Assembly: GCA_003667245.1 (NCBI GenBank)
Contig: RCNN01000438.1
Span: forward strand, 1 to 19,046
Direction: 5' to 3'
Length of the DNA stretch: 19,046 nucleotides
DNA from: Heterostelium multicystogenum
Lineage: Eukaryota; Evosea; Eumycetozoa; Acytosteliales; Acytosteliaceae
Every line of letters starts with the position of its first letter. The stretch's first letter is position 1. A model generated the notes under the pieces. It did not search any database. It was not told the origin of the DNA and saw only the letters and a program-made list of their open reading frames with translations. This document shows positions 7,961 to 16,131 of the stretch, in pieces. Made by a program: the position numbers and the translations under genes.

Positions 7961-7990
7961 TTGAGGGACTCTCAATCCACGGGATATAGT
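7961..7990 (+). promoter_or_regulatory. Candidate sigma-70 promoter for the gene at 8103
   Basis: TTGAGG (7961-7966) and TATAGT (7985-7990) are separated by 18 bases and match the -35 and -10 consensus at four and five of six positions. Transcription would begin near 7997, leaving a leader of about 105 bases before the ATG at 8103. It lies in the intergenic region shared with the divergent XRE gene. No experimental support. Confidence 0.4.
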
Positions 7991-8102
7991 CTGCATTAGC
8001 ATTGCTCTATGCGATTTGAATGCTTATGGCTGGTACCTAGAGCCTATATGTTTTCGAAGCTGGCCTTTGCGTCTGAAAATAAATCAGAAATTTAGGGTGT
8101 AT

Positions 8103-8360
8103 ATGGACGAAAACTACATTTCAATTCCGCCGGCGGATGGTTGTCCAAGTCTTTTGACGCCGTGGGGTAGCGAATTTTCCTCAATGATTGAGCGTGGCGT
8201 GCAATGCGCCCAGGCTTGGCTTGATGCGCCTGGCGAAATTCCGCTGTGGTGGGAGCTGGCGCAAACCCGCAAGTCCTTCCCTGTCGGTGACTGTCAGGAT
8301 GCCTTTGAAGCCGGATTTTTGTTGAGGGTTCAGCAGCGTCTCCGGGGAGTACGGCAATAA
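8103..8360 (+). CDS. Small hypothetical protein, possibly QslA-like, divergent from the XRE regulator
   Basis: An 85-residue intact protein from ATG 8103, chosen because AGGGTG lies a few bases upstream. An in-frame TTG at 8016 would add 29 residues but lacks a ribosome-binding site and adds an unlikely tail. It reads MDENYISIPPADG, then LLTPWGSEFSSMIERGVQCA, QAWLDAPGEIPLWWELAQTR, and ends GDCQDAFEAGFLLRVQQRLR; soluble and mostly helical. The tryptophan-rich PLWWELAQ and the AFEAGFLLRxxQRL end recall the small LasR anti-activator family (QslA) of Pseudomonas, but this is a memory-based resemblance I cannot confirm. The upstream region is AT-rich (23 G/C in the 60 bases from 8041). Convergent with the traC 3' end at 8396. 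Confidence 0.7.
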   Translation: MDENYISIPPADGCPSLLTPWGSEFSSMIERGVQCAQAWLDAPGEIPLWWELAQTRKSFPVGDCQDAFEAGFLLRVQQRLRGVRQ

Positions 8361-8376
8361 CCGTTATCTCGTTTTA

Positions 8377-8421
8377 GAGCGCTGAATAGATTTACCTATA
8401 CAGGGTCTATTCCTCGCGCTC
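8377..8421. repeat. Imperfect inverted repeat at the convergent 3' ends of the small gene and traC
   Basis: GAGCGC-TGAATAGA (8377-8390) pairs with TCTATTC-CTC-GCGCTC (8406-8421) in a broken stem of about 13 bp. It spans the TraC stop codon (8398-8396) and lies just after the plus-strand gene. The position suits a bidirectional terminator, but neither side has a T-run, so this is tentative. Confidence 0.35.
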
Positions 8422-11135
8422 TATCGATTCGTTCCGCTACCCGAAATGCCGCTTCCAGCTCGGAGCAGACGTTCTCCTGCATCAATGTCCAGCGCTCGGC
8501 TTTTTCCTCGGGCTCAGTCATGGCCAGGGCGAGATAAAGACTGGGTGGTACGGCCCGAAACAGCGTCTCAATTTTTTTCGATAGCACGACCCCTTCGGTG
8601 TACTTCCCCGGCTCCTTGCCAGCGGACAGCAGCAAGGCTTTTTGCGCAGACGTGAGCTTTTTGAACCGTGCGATTTCCTCAATCTCCGCGGGCGGCATAT
8701 TCAAGCAATCCACCATTCGATCATGTTGAGCATGGTCTGCGCAGCCGTTGGAAAGTCGGCAAGGTTTTGCGTCGCCAGCCAGAACCAGGCGCCGAGCTTG
8801 CGCCACATCTTCGTGCCCTTGACCACGAAGGGCGCCAGCAGCGGGTTCTTGGTAATGATGTGCCCCTCGTCGGTGACCATGATGATTGGTCGGCCCAAGT
8901 ACTGGTCGCGCTCGGCGAGGTTGTTTACGGTGTTCATCAGGCTGATGTAGCTAATGGACATCTGAGCCTCATAGCCTTCGCGAGCGTAAGTGGCGAGGTC
9001 GACGATGGTCACATCGCTTTCCGGCCACGGGGTGCCTTCACGGTCGAAGAGCTCACCCTCGAAGCCCTGGCAAAAGAGATCGATGGACTCGCCCATTTCC
9101 TGTGCACGTTCGCGACGTTTTTCCGGTAAGCGCGAGTCTGTGGCGACGCGCAGTAAAGCGTTGCGCACATCGCGGGTCAGTACCTGACGGTTCGTTGCGA
9201 CACAGATTTGCGCCGCATCGAGAATACACTCGCGGATCAAGCTGCGATCAGCTCGACTCAGTCGCGCCTCTTCCTTAGCCTCGCCACCGGTGATCATCAG
9301 GCGAGCGGTGATTTCCAACTCGCCGAGCACATCGCGCTGGTCCTCGCGACTGGCTACTGCTTCATCGTCCCACTCATCAATGGAAAGGCTCGCCACCTGA
9401 TCTGGTTGTTCGACCAAGCGCCAGGCATCGCGAATGGGGCAAGACTGACCGGGGCGCCAGGTTTTAATTGGACCTTGTTGATCGACAAGCCCTGTGTGGC
9501 GAAGTAGTCACCCTGCAGGCCGAACGAGTTGCCAGCCTCTACGATAAATAGGCGAGGGCGGTATATAGCCATGATCTGCATCAACAAGGTGACTAGGGTC
9601 GCTGACTTGCCGGCGCCGGTGGGGCCGAATAACAGCAGATGGCCGTTCATTGCCCGGTCTAAACGTGACAACGGATCAAAGCTCAGAGGCGACCCACCAC
9701 GATTAAACAGCGTGATACCCGGGTGGCCGGTGCCAATGCTGCGGCCCCAGACTGGAACGAGGTTTGCCAGGTGTTGGGCGAACATCAGGCGTGTGTACCA
9801 GTTACGTGTGTCGCGGGCTGGGCTGTAAGCCATCGGTAACCAACGCAGGTAGCTGTTGCAGGCGGCGACTTCATCGCCCTCACGCACCGGTTGTAGCCCC
9901 GCACCCAGCAGCGCGTTCGTTAGGCCGACTGAGCGTTGGTGCAACTGCTGTTCATCGTGACCGCGCACGTAAAACGCCATCGTGCCACGGTAAAGCTTGT
10001 GCTGACGGCCGATGATCGCACGAGCCTCTTCAACATCCTGACGGGCCTGGGTCGAGGCAAGGTTCTCACCGATCGCTTTGCGGGCTAGACGGTTCAACTG
10101 ATCCTCGAGTACATCCTGCGGTTTGACCACCAAGGTCAGACTCATCACCGTGCCCTCGGGTAACTGGTCGAACAGGGCATTCACCGCGTCTCCCTTGCGG
10201 ATTTCGCCAGTGAGTTGACCAATCAATGGCGCCCGGCGCAGTTTATCTACCACCATGACCCGGTGGGGCTGATCATCAAAAAACCAGAGTCCATGCTGCA
10301 CGTCCGAACGCGGTTCGTTGAAGAACAACCGTTCGGCAAAGTCGTGATCGAAGGGCAGTTCCAGCGACTCGCTCTCGCCAGACTCCGGATAGGCCACGCG
10401 GCGGTAGAAATGTTCGGGCGATTCATCTGTGAGCTTGGGGGCTGGATTGAACCAGGGCAGCAACCATGCATACAAACCTCGGCCATCGACTCGCGTCGAT
10501 TGCACCCCGCACGCCTGCAACGAAACAGCGACACGTTCGCAAGTTTGTTGTAGCGATTGCACTGGGTTGAGTCCCGCCTCCTCACCCTCAGACTCAAGCC
10601 AGCGATAGATCACTAATCGCACCCGACGGCTGTTTCCTCGCCAGGGCAGGCGCGTGACTGCCTTATCCTCGAACAGGCCGCCGGGCTTGGAGATGGCTTT
10701 CAGATGTCTGTGAATTAGTTCTAGGTACGCTTCGGTGAAAACCGTGCCCCGGGCGTTGTCCTGAATATAGTCGGTGAGCCTGGTCAGGTAGGGGGTGAAG
10801 TCGTTGTCGTCCTGGCAGAAAAACTGCGCCACCCATGGCGCTTGATCCAGCTCGTCAAAGCTATCCTGCAGGGCATCTTCTATGGCATCGCGGGTTGCCA
10901 TTAGCCAATCGGGTTCGCGCCCTTCTGTGCCGATGGGCAGTAACTCGAACACCGCCCCCACAGATTGATTGTCATCTAGTAGAAAACACTGCTCGGTGTC
11001 GAGGTATTCGACCCACGGCAGATGATCGGTGAAGCTGGGGTTGTGCGCATATAACGCAGCTTCATCGGCAAATGTGGCGCGTGGGCGCAATGGGTTTGCG
11101 CCAGGCTTTCCATGCAGAAGAGCGGTTTCCCGCAT
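8396..11135 (-). CDS. traC: Conjugative transfer ATPase TIGR03744 (TraC/VirB4-like), two frameshifts
   Basis: The large ATPase that energises assembly of the secretion channel and pilus at the inner membrane. ATG 11135 starts 12 bases after the inferred lipoprotein stop, with only a weak ribosome-binding site. The first 590 codons are open: an N-terminal CagE/TrbE-VirB4 region (EYLDTEQCFLLDDNQSVGAV), then Walker A GPTGAGKSATLV at about residue 503 (near 9601-9628). A one-base deletion near 9436 (APFA to DAWRL) shifts the frame. The next segment carries Walker B MVTDEGHI (near 8868-8900) and WLATQNLADFPTAAQTMLN. A missing T near 8702 shifts it again; the last segment (LNMPPAEIEEIARFKKL to RIDRARGIDPV) ends at TAG 8396. 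Joined length is about 913 residues, normal for the family. Walker motifs are intact. As written, translation stops after 593 residues, removing Walker B. Confidence 0.92.
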
Positions 11136-11147
11136 CGTCGCTACACA

Positions 11148-11563
11148 TTACAGATCTTCCTGGCGTTCACCCGGCATTGCGTACTGCACCCGTTGATAGA
11201 ATGGAAAGACGGTCGAGTACCCGGCACTGGTGCTTGCTCGGTACCACTCAGATGCGGATACACGTACATCACCAAATCAGGATTGGGTAGACGAGGGAAC
11301 AGGTTGCGAATTTCATTCACTGCTGTACGCGTATACGGTTCCTGGAGCGCAGCGGAGAGATCTGTTTGAGCCAACGGGCGGCGCAACTGTTGCCGAGCAT
11401 CCAACAGTAGCTGTTGAGTACCCTGTGAGCCGGCACCGTTCCAGATGTCCAGCATGGTTTGCTCGCCATGCGGCAAAAGTGTGTCCTTGTCTGTGGAACA
11501 CCCCGTCAGGACCCAGCAGAGCAAGCTAATCCAGGTCAGATAGAGAGGTAGGATCTTTTTCAT
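11148..11563 (-). CDS. Conjugal transfer lipoprotein TIGR03751, one frameshift
   Basis: Start ATG 11563 (MKKILPLYLTWISLLCWVL) is preferred over an upstream in-frame start because it opens directly on a lipoprotein signal ending in the lipobox LTGC (cysteine at about residue 23), predicting attachment to the outer membrane. The mature part (LLPHGEQTMLDIWNGAGSQG, AVNEIRNLFPRLPNPDLVMY, VYPHLSGTEQAPVPG) is that of the TIGR03751 family, the likely VirB7-like lipoprotein of this system. One missing G near 11225 shifts the frame. Corrected, the end reads VFPFYQRVQYAMPGERQEDL and stops at TAA 11148; uncorrected it stops at 11141. Its 5' end overlaps the TIGR03752 gene by 38 bases, which suggests coupled translation. 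Confidence 0.85.
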
Positions 11564-13043
11564 GGCGAACGCTCCGGCCCTTAGGCTCGTAGTCGATGGT
11601 GATCTCATGGTCGAGGTGCAGTGCTACTTCTGCTGCCGGTGGCACGTACACGGCCGCAAAGGCTTCGCCATACAGTTTGTTGACCCACTCTCGGATGTCG
11701 CTGACCCCACCACTGAGAATTGAATTCAGTGCGCTATTGCCACTGCTGCTGGTGACCCCGAAGGCACTGCCGCCCGAGCTGATCACGCTGCTGTTGTTTT
11801 GCTCATTCCCGAGCAATGCAGCGACGCCCGCGCCGGCAGCAGTGATCAGGCTCTGGCTACCGAGGTACTGCTGGGCGTTCGAGCGGCGCTCGCCGACGAT
11901 GCAGGGAATGCCATACGGATCGGACAGGTAACCGAGTCCGCCGCGGATCTTGTCGGTGTTTGAGCTCTGGGTGGTGGAGGCATTGCGGCTGGCTACCGCT
12001 TTCGGCTGAGGCACCGTGCGGATGGTGCCATCGGTAAATACAAAAGTGATCGACTCGACCTGTCCGCGTACGCAAGACAGGGTCCAGTCACCGGACGCCG
12101 TGCCGCTCATCACAGCACCCGCGACGTCTGGCAGGTCGATGCCGTTGGCCGTCAGGTTCTCCGGACCGACCAGCACCTTGAAGGGATAGGGATCATTCAC
12201 GGTGCCATCCACCGGGACTCGGCCAATCAGCGCGGTCATGGCGACCGAGCCCATTAATGTCGCATTTTCGGGAATGGTGTAGACCGGCTTCGCACCTTCG
12301 GTACGATCACCGGATCGCGTCAGGTCACGCTCACCCTTGGTGACCTCGCGTAACTGCTTCTGGCTGCGGTCGATGGCATTGTCCTTCAAACCCTCCAGTG
12401 AGTTGAAGGCAGTAGGCAGACTCGGTGCGGAGGAGGTCTTGGTTTTGCCTCGGGCTTCGGTGGAGGGAGCATCCGAAGGTTCAATCCACTGCAGCGCATC
12501 GTTGGCAGAATGCAGCCCTTCGAACTGGTCCCCATCGCCCGGCTCAAGCCCCAATCCGATCGGCATGTCCTTGCCTTTGCCGGCCAGCCCCGACAACTGC
12601 TCCTGCAATTGCGTTAGTAGACCGCGAGCCTGACGACTGTCTAGTTCTGCTTTAAGTCGGGCCTCGTTGGCTTGTCGACGGCCTTCGTCGACCTGCTGTG
12701 TCACGCTGCCAAGCGCCGTCTGGATACGCGAATCGACACTGTTTTCCCGTTCGCGCAGGCGGTTGTTCTCTGTTTGTAGTGAATCGTTATGCTTCTTCAA
12801 ACCGAGCATGTCGCTGCGCATGGCCTTCACCTGGCCGACCAGGGTGGCGACGGTATCGCGTGGGGTATCGCCCGCAATGCCGAGCGACTTGGCTTGCTCG
12901 GCAGATAATTGAATATCGCCCTGATCAACTGGGTGCTCTGGAGAAGGTGTGCTGCCTCCCGCGACCCAGCTTTTCATGATGATCAGCACCACGCCCAGCA
13001 GCGCAGCCGGTACCAGCCATTTGAGCAAGGCGTTAGCCTTCAT
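11526..13043 (-). CDS. Integrating conjugative element protein TIGR03752 (TraB/VirB10-like)
   Basis: An intact 505-residue protein. ATG 13043 is chosen (MKANALLKWLVPAALLGVVL) because GAGG lies 8 bases upstream; an in-frame TTG at 13061 has no such site. One inner-membrane helix at about residues 8-28 is followed by a coiled coil at about 68-155 (MLGLKKHNDSLQTENNRLRE, then RRQANEARLKAELDSRQARG), a linker, and a C-terminal periplasmic domain from about 255 (PVYTIPENATLMGSVAMTAL, FKVLVGPENLTANGIDLPDV, DWTLSCVRGQVESITFVFTD). This layout of inner-membrane anchor, coiled coil and outer-membrane-complex domain is that of VirB10/TraB, which spans the envelope and links both membranes. The C-terminus (AEVALHLDHEITIDYEPKGR) is family-like. 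It overlaps the TIGR03749 stop by 11 bases and the lipoprotein start by 38. Confidence 0.93.
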   Translation of the reverse strand: MKANALLKWLVPAALLGVVLIIMKSWVAGGSTPSPEHPVDQGDIQLSAEQAKSLGIAGDTPRDTVATLVGQVKAMRSDMLGLKKHNDSLQTENNRLRERENSVDSRIQTALGSVTQQVDEGRRQANEARLKAELDSRQARGLLTQLQEQLSGLAGKGKDMPIGLGLEPGDGDQFEGLHSANDALQWIEPSDAPSTEARGKTKTSSAPSLPTAFNSLEGLKDNAIDRSQKQLREVTKGERDLTRSGDRTEGAKPVYTIPENATLMGSVAMTALIGRVPVDGTVNDPYPFKVLVGPENLTANGIDLPDVAGAVMSGTASGDWTLSCVRGQVESITFVFTDGTIRTVPQPKAVASRNASTTQSSNTDKIRGGLGYLSDPYGIPCIVGERRSNAQQYLGSQSLITAAGAGVAALLGNEQNNSSVISSGGSAFGVTSSSGNSALNSILSGGVSDIREWVNKLYGEAFAAVYVPPAAEVALHLDHEITIDYEPKGRSVRHEKDPTSLSDLD

Positions 13044-13846
13044 CGTAAGCACCTCGCGCAACGGGCGGAAGCATCACGGCGTGTTCGAGGCCGGCACCGC
13101 GAGTGATGAGGTACGCAATCGTGGTGTCTTCCGCACTGCCGACCGGCCCGAGGAAAGCATGCTGGAAGGTCGCGGCGAACAGCTTTGCCTGAAGCTGACG
13201 CGGATCTAGTTGCACCGTCGCTGTACCTCGATTGCGCAACTTCACGGCCGTCACCCAATAGTCACCGAGCCGCCAGGCGGCGATGGGTGTGCTGGAAACG
13301 TTTTCGCTCGGCAGCAGGGTCGGCAGTTCGGTGCGCAGCTTGAGCGGGACGCGGCGTACGCCGGGCAGGGACTCCACGGTGCGCAGCGGGCCGTACAGGC
13401 TTTGCGCGGCGTAGCGCGTCAAAGCGGCCGGGATCGGCGTACGTTCTGGAACAGGGACGGTGCTCGATTCAGACTCGATAGCTTGCATCGGAGCATTCTT
13501 GAGAATACGCACGGGGCTCCAGGGGTTGATCGCCAGGCGTGGCCGCGATATCCAAGAGGATGATCTCGCCCGTCTTGACCGATTGCAGTTGCAGTCGTGT
13601 CGGTGCAATGGCTTCCGACGCGCGCAGGTACAGCGTGCCTCCGGTTGATTGCACGCGCAGTTTATCCTTCAGAGTGGGAGGCACGCCGACACGAACAGCT
13701 TCATCGACAAAGACCACTCGTTCCTGATTGATCACCAGTGGGACCGCGAGCGGTAGGCGTTCCCAGTGCATCAGTTCGACGGCCTGCGCTGCAGCGCCCG
13801 ATAGCATCAGTGTGAGGGTGAGTCCCAGGGTAGAAATCCGCTTCAT
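13033..13846 (-). CDS. Integrating conjugative element protein TIGR03749 (PFL_4704 family; TraK/VirB9-like position), one frameshift
   Basis: Start ATG 13846 overlaps the TIGR03746 TGA (ATGA). A signal peptide at about residues 1-22 (LGLTLTLMLSGAAAQA) ends before VELMHWERLPL. The N-terminal domain (RVVFVDEAVRVGVPPTLKDK, GTLYLRASEAIAPTRLQLQS, TGEIILLDIAATPG) is the secretin-like/VirB9-type beta domain of this family. One extra C in the CCCC run near 13515 shifts the frame; the rest (RILKNAPMQAIESE, RYAAQSLYGPLRTVESLPGV, LGDYWVTAVKLRNRGTATVQ) continues in frame to TAA 13033. Joined length is about 270 residues. By position between the VirB8-like and VirB10-like genes it is the likely VirB9/TraK-type component of the outer-membrane core complex. 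Uncorrected, the first part ends at 13469. Confidence 0.88.
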
Positions 13847-14483
13847 GGATCACCTTCAGGCAGTGAGATTTTTTGCGGCGTACCCTGATAGCAATCCAGT
13901 GCAAGGCCCCACTTATTGCGTTCGGGGTCCAGATCGAAACGCACCACCCGTAACGGATAACGCACGACCACCCGTTTCACCGGTTCGGCGGCGTAATACT
14001 CATCAGCGTTAAGGTCGAGTGTGACCAACCAACTGTCGCGATCGAGTTGCTTGACCCGCAGTTCCGGATCTTCACTGTAGCCTCGGCCTAGAATTTCGTA
14101 GACGCCACGCACCCGTTGACGCAGTTCGCCGGCGGCCTTGCGATACTCGTAGTCGCCGTCGAGGAAGGCCTTGCAGGCGGGTGTCAGGTAGGACTGCAAG
14201 CCATAGATGGCGCGGCGATAATCCTGCTCGCCATCCGAGGGCCAGCGGTTGAGTTGGCCAAAGATGTAAAGGGCAAAGGCATACACATTCTCTGGGGGAA
14301 CATCCCACCACTTGCGCGTGCTGCCCGAGCGCAGATCAGGGGGACGTGCACGGTCAGATCGGTTGGTGCTGAGCGCCAGCCATACCATAGTCCGGCGCTG
14401 AGCAGGGCGAGCATCACTATCGCCAGACGCAGGCTGAAGATATGGGCCTGTTGGGCATCGACCTTGTTTCGAAATCGACTCAT
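13843..14483 (-). CDS. Integrating conjugative element protein TIGR03746 (DUF2895; TraE/VirB8-like position), one frameshift
   Basis: Start ATG 14483 (MSRFRNKVDAQQAHIFSLRL) overlaps the TIGR03750 stop (ATGA). One transmembrane helix lies at about residues 20-40 (LAIVMLALLSAGLWYGWRS), leaving a short cytoplasmic tail and a periplasmic domain. One missing C in the CCCCC run near 14345 shifts the frame between LTVHVP and DLRSGSTRKWWDVPPENVYA. The remainder (LYIFGQLNRWPSDGEQDYRR, FLDGDYEYRKAAGELRQRVR, EYYAAEPVKRVVVRYPLRVV) reads to TGA 13843. About 213 residues. The single-pass topology and gene order place it as the VirB8/TraE-like inner-membrane scaffold. Identity is confident; function is inferred by analogy. 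Confidence 0.88.
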
Positions 14484-14893
14484 GGCTGCCACCGGGACAG
14501 GGCAGGGCGCAGTCGACGTGAACGGCGAACCGTCCAGGCACCGGAGTGGAGAATCAAACTTCCACGCCCCAGGCGCCAACGGCTGGCGAGTATCCATTCG
14601 AGCTTGCGGTACAACCAGGTCTCCGGACGAGCCCGTTTGGCCCGACGCAGTAGCGTGCCCCCGATCAATAAGACCACTGTCATGCCTGCGATCATGCTGG
14701 TCGGCGCCACGGCAATCGAGGCGGTGACGATCGCCAGAGGAATGCCCACCAGCAGGCCAATGACGGCGCCGGAGCCTAGGGCTACCCACATTTCATCATT
14801 GGTTAAACCGCGCAATACGGCTGGATCACGATTGAGTCGCTCTGGCAGAAAGACCAAAGTGCCGTCGGCAAGGCGTTCGATAGTGTCGTTCAT
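14480..14893 (-). CDS. Integrating conjugative element membrane protein TIGR03750 (DUF3487)
   Basis: Intact, 137 residues, ATG 14893 seven bases after the TIGR03745 stop. The N-terminus (MNDTIERLADGTLVFLPERL, then NRDPAVLRGLTNDEMW) is the family signature. Two hydrophobic segments follow at about residues 37-58 (GSGAVIGLLVGIPLAIVTAS) and 60-80 (VAPTSMIAGMTVVLLIGG). A basic, cytosolic C-terminal part (RRAKRARPETWLYRKLEW, SRRLRPALSRWQP) ends at TGA 14480. The layout resembles TraL/VirB3-type small inner-membrane proteins, which help recruit the VirB4 ATPase; that role is an analogy. It is in the unbroken part of the operon. Confidence 0.93.
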   Translation of the reverse strand: MNDTIERLADGTLVFLPERLNRDPAVLRGLTNDEMWVALGSGAVIGLLVGIPLAIVTASIAVAPTSMIAGMTVVLLIGGTLLRRAKRARPETWLYRKLEWILASRWRLGRGSLILHSGAWTVRRSRRLRPALSRWQP

Positions 14894-14900
14894 GCCAACC

Positions 14901-15272
14901 TCACAGAATCGCGGCAGCTTTGGTGAGGAACCAGATGATGATCACTACCAACAGGGCGCCGATACCAACTACCGCGCCAAGGTCTTTCCAGGTCTTGCGC
15001 TGGTTTTGGACATCGGCGAATACGGTCAGGGAGTGCCAGGCCACGCCGAGAAACGCGAGCAGGGCAATCAGTAGACCGAGCAAAATGCCGCCGTCGTAGG
15101 CGTAGTTTTTGATCGTCTCGATCAGCCCGGAACCTTCGCCTCGGGAAGGCGCCTCCATGGTCGGTAGTTCGGCAAAAGCTAGGCCTGGACCAAGGACCAG
15201 CAGCAGACCGATCAAGCGTTGGCTTGTACGATCACGCAGGTTGTTTTTGATAGGGACAAGGCACTTGAGCAT
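14901..15272 (-). CDS. Integrating conjugative element membrane protein TIGR03745 (DUF2976)
   Basis: Intact, 123 residues. ATG 15272 (MLKCLVPIKNNLRDRTSQRL) is chosen because GGAG lies 8-9 bases upstream; a longer open frame reaches 15455 but overlaps the previous gene completely. A signal peptide (LIGLLLVLGPGLAFA) ends before ELPTMEAPSRGEG. Two membrane segments follow (GILLGLLIALLAFLGVAWHS and DLGAVVGIGALLVVIIIWFL), separated by a polar loop VFADVQNQRKTWK. A cleaved signal plus two helices with a short loop is the plan of conjugative pilins (VirB2/TraA), so this may be the pilin; I infer that from topology only. It ends at TGA 14901. Confidence 0.92.
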   Translation of the reverse strand: MLKCLVPIKNNLRDRTSQRLIGLLLVLGPGLAFAELPTMEAPSRGEGSGLIETIKNYAYDGGILLGLLIALLAFLGVAWHSLTVFADVQNQRKTWKDLGAVVGIGALLVVIIIWFLTKAAAIL

Positions 15273-15289
15273 GATCGCGATCTCCGATA

Positions 15290-15529
15290 TTAGGACAGGG
15301 TGAAGAACATCAAAATCAGCAAGGCGAGCAGTACGCGCGCAGCACTGCCGCCAAAGGCACCAAAGCGCATGCTTCCTGTCGCCCAGCCCCGGTAAGCCGT
15401 CCACATCACCCAGGCACACCACAGCAAAGCCAGGACGAGAACCAAGGACAGCCACAGTTTCGAGCTGCTCTGTGCCGAGAAGCCGGAAGCGTTTTGAAAG
15501 GCGGCGGTCTGGGCGTCAGTCATGCTCAC
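15290..15529 (-). CDS. Integrating conjugative element membrane protein TIGR03758 (DUF3262)
   Basis: Intact, 79 residues. It starts either at GTG 15529, overlapping the RAQPRD stop as GTGA, or at ATG 15523. The N-terminal polar part (MTDAQTAAFQNASGFSAQSS) leads into two helices: SKLWLSLVLVLALLWCAWVM at about residues 23-45 and a C-terminal ARVLLALLILMFFTLS at about 63-79, with YRGWATGSMRFGAFGG between them. A family member always found between the RAQPRD and TIGR03745 genes. It is a small inner-membrane or pilin-like component whose role is not established. It ends 17 bases before the TIGR03745 start. Confidence 0.9.
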   Translation of the reverse strand: MSMTDAQTAAFQNASGFSAQSSSKLWLSLVLVLALLWCAWVMWTAYRGWATGSMRFGAFGGSAARVLLALLILMFFTLS

Positions 15530-15855
15530 GGCGAGGACTCTGCGGATGGGGTGTCGAGACGGTATTCTCCGACCAACTCAGTGGAGTCGCGGGGTTGAGC
15601 GCGAGAGGGGGAGAGATAGTCCTGCACACCCTGGCGGATGCGCTGGATGTCTTGAGTTAGGCGGGGATAGTCAAAGCGGTAACGTGTATTTGACTCTGGT
15701 GCTTCGTCACGCGAGACCCGTAGTACCAACGTGTCGAGAGTATCTAGCTGTCGGATGAGTAGACTGAGTTGCTGCTCATGCTCGCCCGCAGCAAAGCAGT
15801 CGCTGTGAAATGCGATCACAGTGAGCATGAGAACACGAATAGGAAAAACGGACAT
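15526..15855 (-). CDS. RAQPRD-family ICE protein (TIGR01690)
   Basis: Intact, 109 residues from ATG 15855 (MSVFPIRVLMLTVIAFHSDC). A signal peptide or N-terminal anchor at about residues 5-22 is followed by a helical, charged domain (EQQLSLLIRQLDTLDTLVLR, then DYPRLTQDIQRIRQGVQDYL). The motif RAQPRD that names the family is at about residues 85-90. The protein is periplasmic and present in most ICEs of this class; function unknown. It is the first gene of the uninterrupted block because the plus-strand insert lies upstream, so this block needs its own promoter or read-through antisense to that insert. I found no convincing promoter in 15856-15963. It overlaps the next gene by four bases. Confidence 0.92.
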   Translation of the reverse strand: MSVFPIRVLMLTVIAFHSDCFAAGEHEQQLSLLIRQLDTLDTLVLRVSRDEAPESNTRYRFDYPRLTQDIQRIRQGVQDYLSPSRAQPRDSTELVGEYRLDTPSAESSP

Positions 15856-15963
15856 TGTGGTGGTCCCGACGTTGGTCTGGAATTAAGATCTCCGAGGGAA
15901 GAGTGAACGTCAGCAAATTAATCGAGCTGGCTACGATCGGTTTTTATTCAGTTGTCGTTAAGG

Positions 15964-16131
15964 ATGATAGTGGTGGAAGGAGTTAAAGAAAAATTGATAG
16001 TTGAGGTCGCAGAGTGTCTGCGTGGCCGCACTGACCACGAAATTCTTGAGTTTTATATATCGACTGAGAAATTCGCAAAGAAAATACGCTGTCAGTTACG
16101 AGCTAGAAGGACCAATGCATTTGGTTCTTGA
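15964..16131 (+). CDS. Small hypothetical protein (55 residues), first gene of the plus-strand insert
   Basis: An open frame from ATG 15964 to TGA 16131; a GTG at 15970 has AAGG at better spacing (six bases) and may be the true start. It reads EGVKEKLIVEVAECLRGRTD, HEILEFYISTEKFAKKIRC, then a basic end (RARRTNAFGS). It is charged and helical, with codon-like composition. It ends 17 bases inside the next gene, whose AGAAGG ribosome-binding site lies within this frame, so the two are probably translationally coupled. A different plus-strand frame from 16001 runs through the same bases and into the next gene, but it lacks a ribosome-binding site. No family is recognised. The small-partner-then-nuclease-like arrangement recalls a regulator or antitoxin gene, which is inference only. 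Confidence 0.5.
   Translation: MIVVEGVKEKLIVEVAECLRGRTDHEILEFYISTEKFAKKIRCQLRARRTNAFGS

Noticed and set aside
7967..7991. GACT...AGTC halves resembling a restriction-modification C-box
   Set aside because: Spacing and internal symmetry do not match a C-box and no restriction or modification gene is present; too weak to annotate.
13210..13563. Plus-strand frame of 117 residues
   Set aside because: Antisense shadow of the TIGR03749 gene.
14116..15074. Long plus-strand open frames of 203 and 210 residues
   Set aside because: Antisense to intact TIGR03750, TIGR03746 and TIGR03745 genes; no ribosome-binding site and no family resemblance.
16001..16114. N-terminal extension of the PIN-like gene to 16001
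   Set aside because: No ribosome-binding site, unlikely leading sequence, and a better supported start with AGAAGG at 16115; the bases are better explained by the small upstream gene in another frame.
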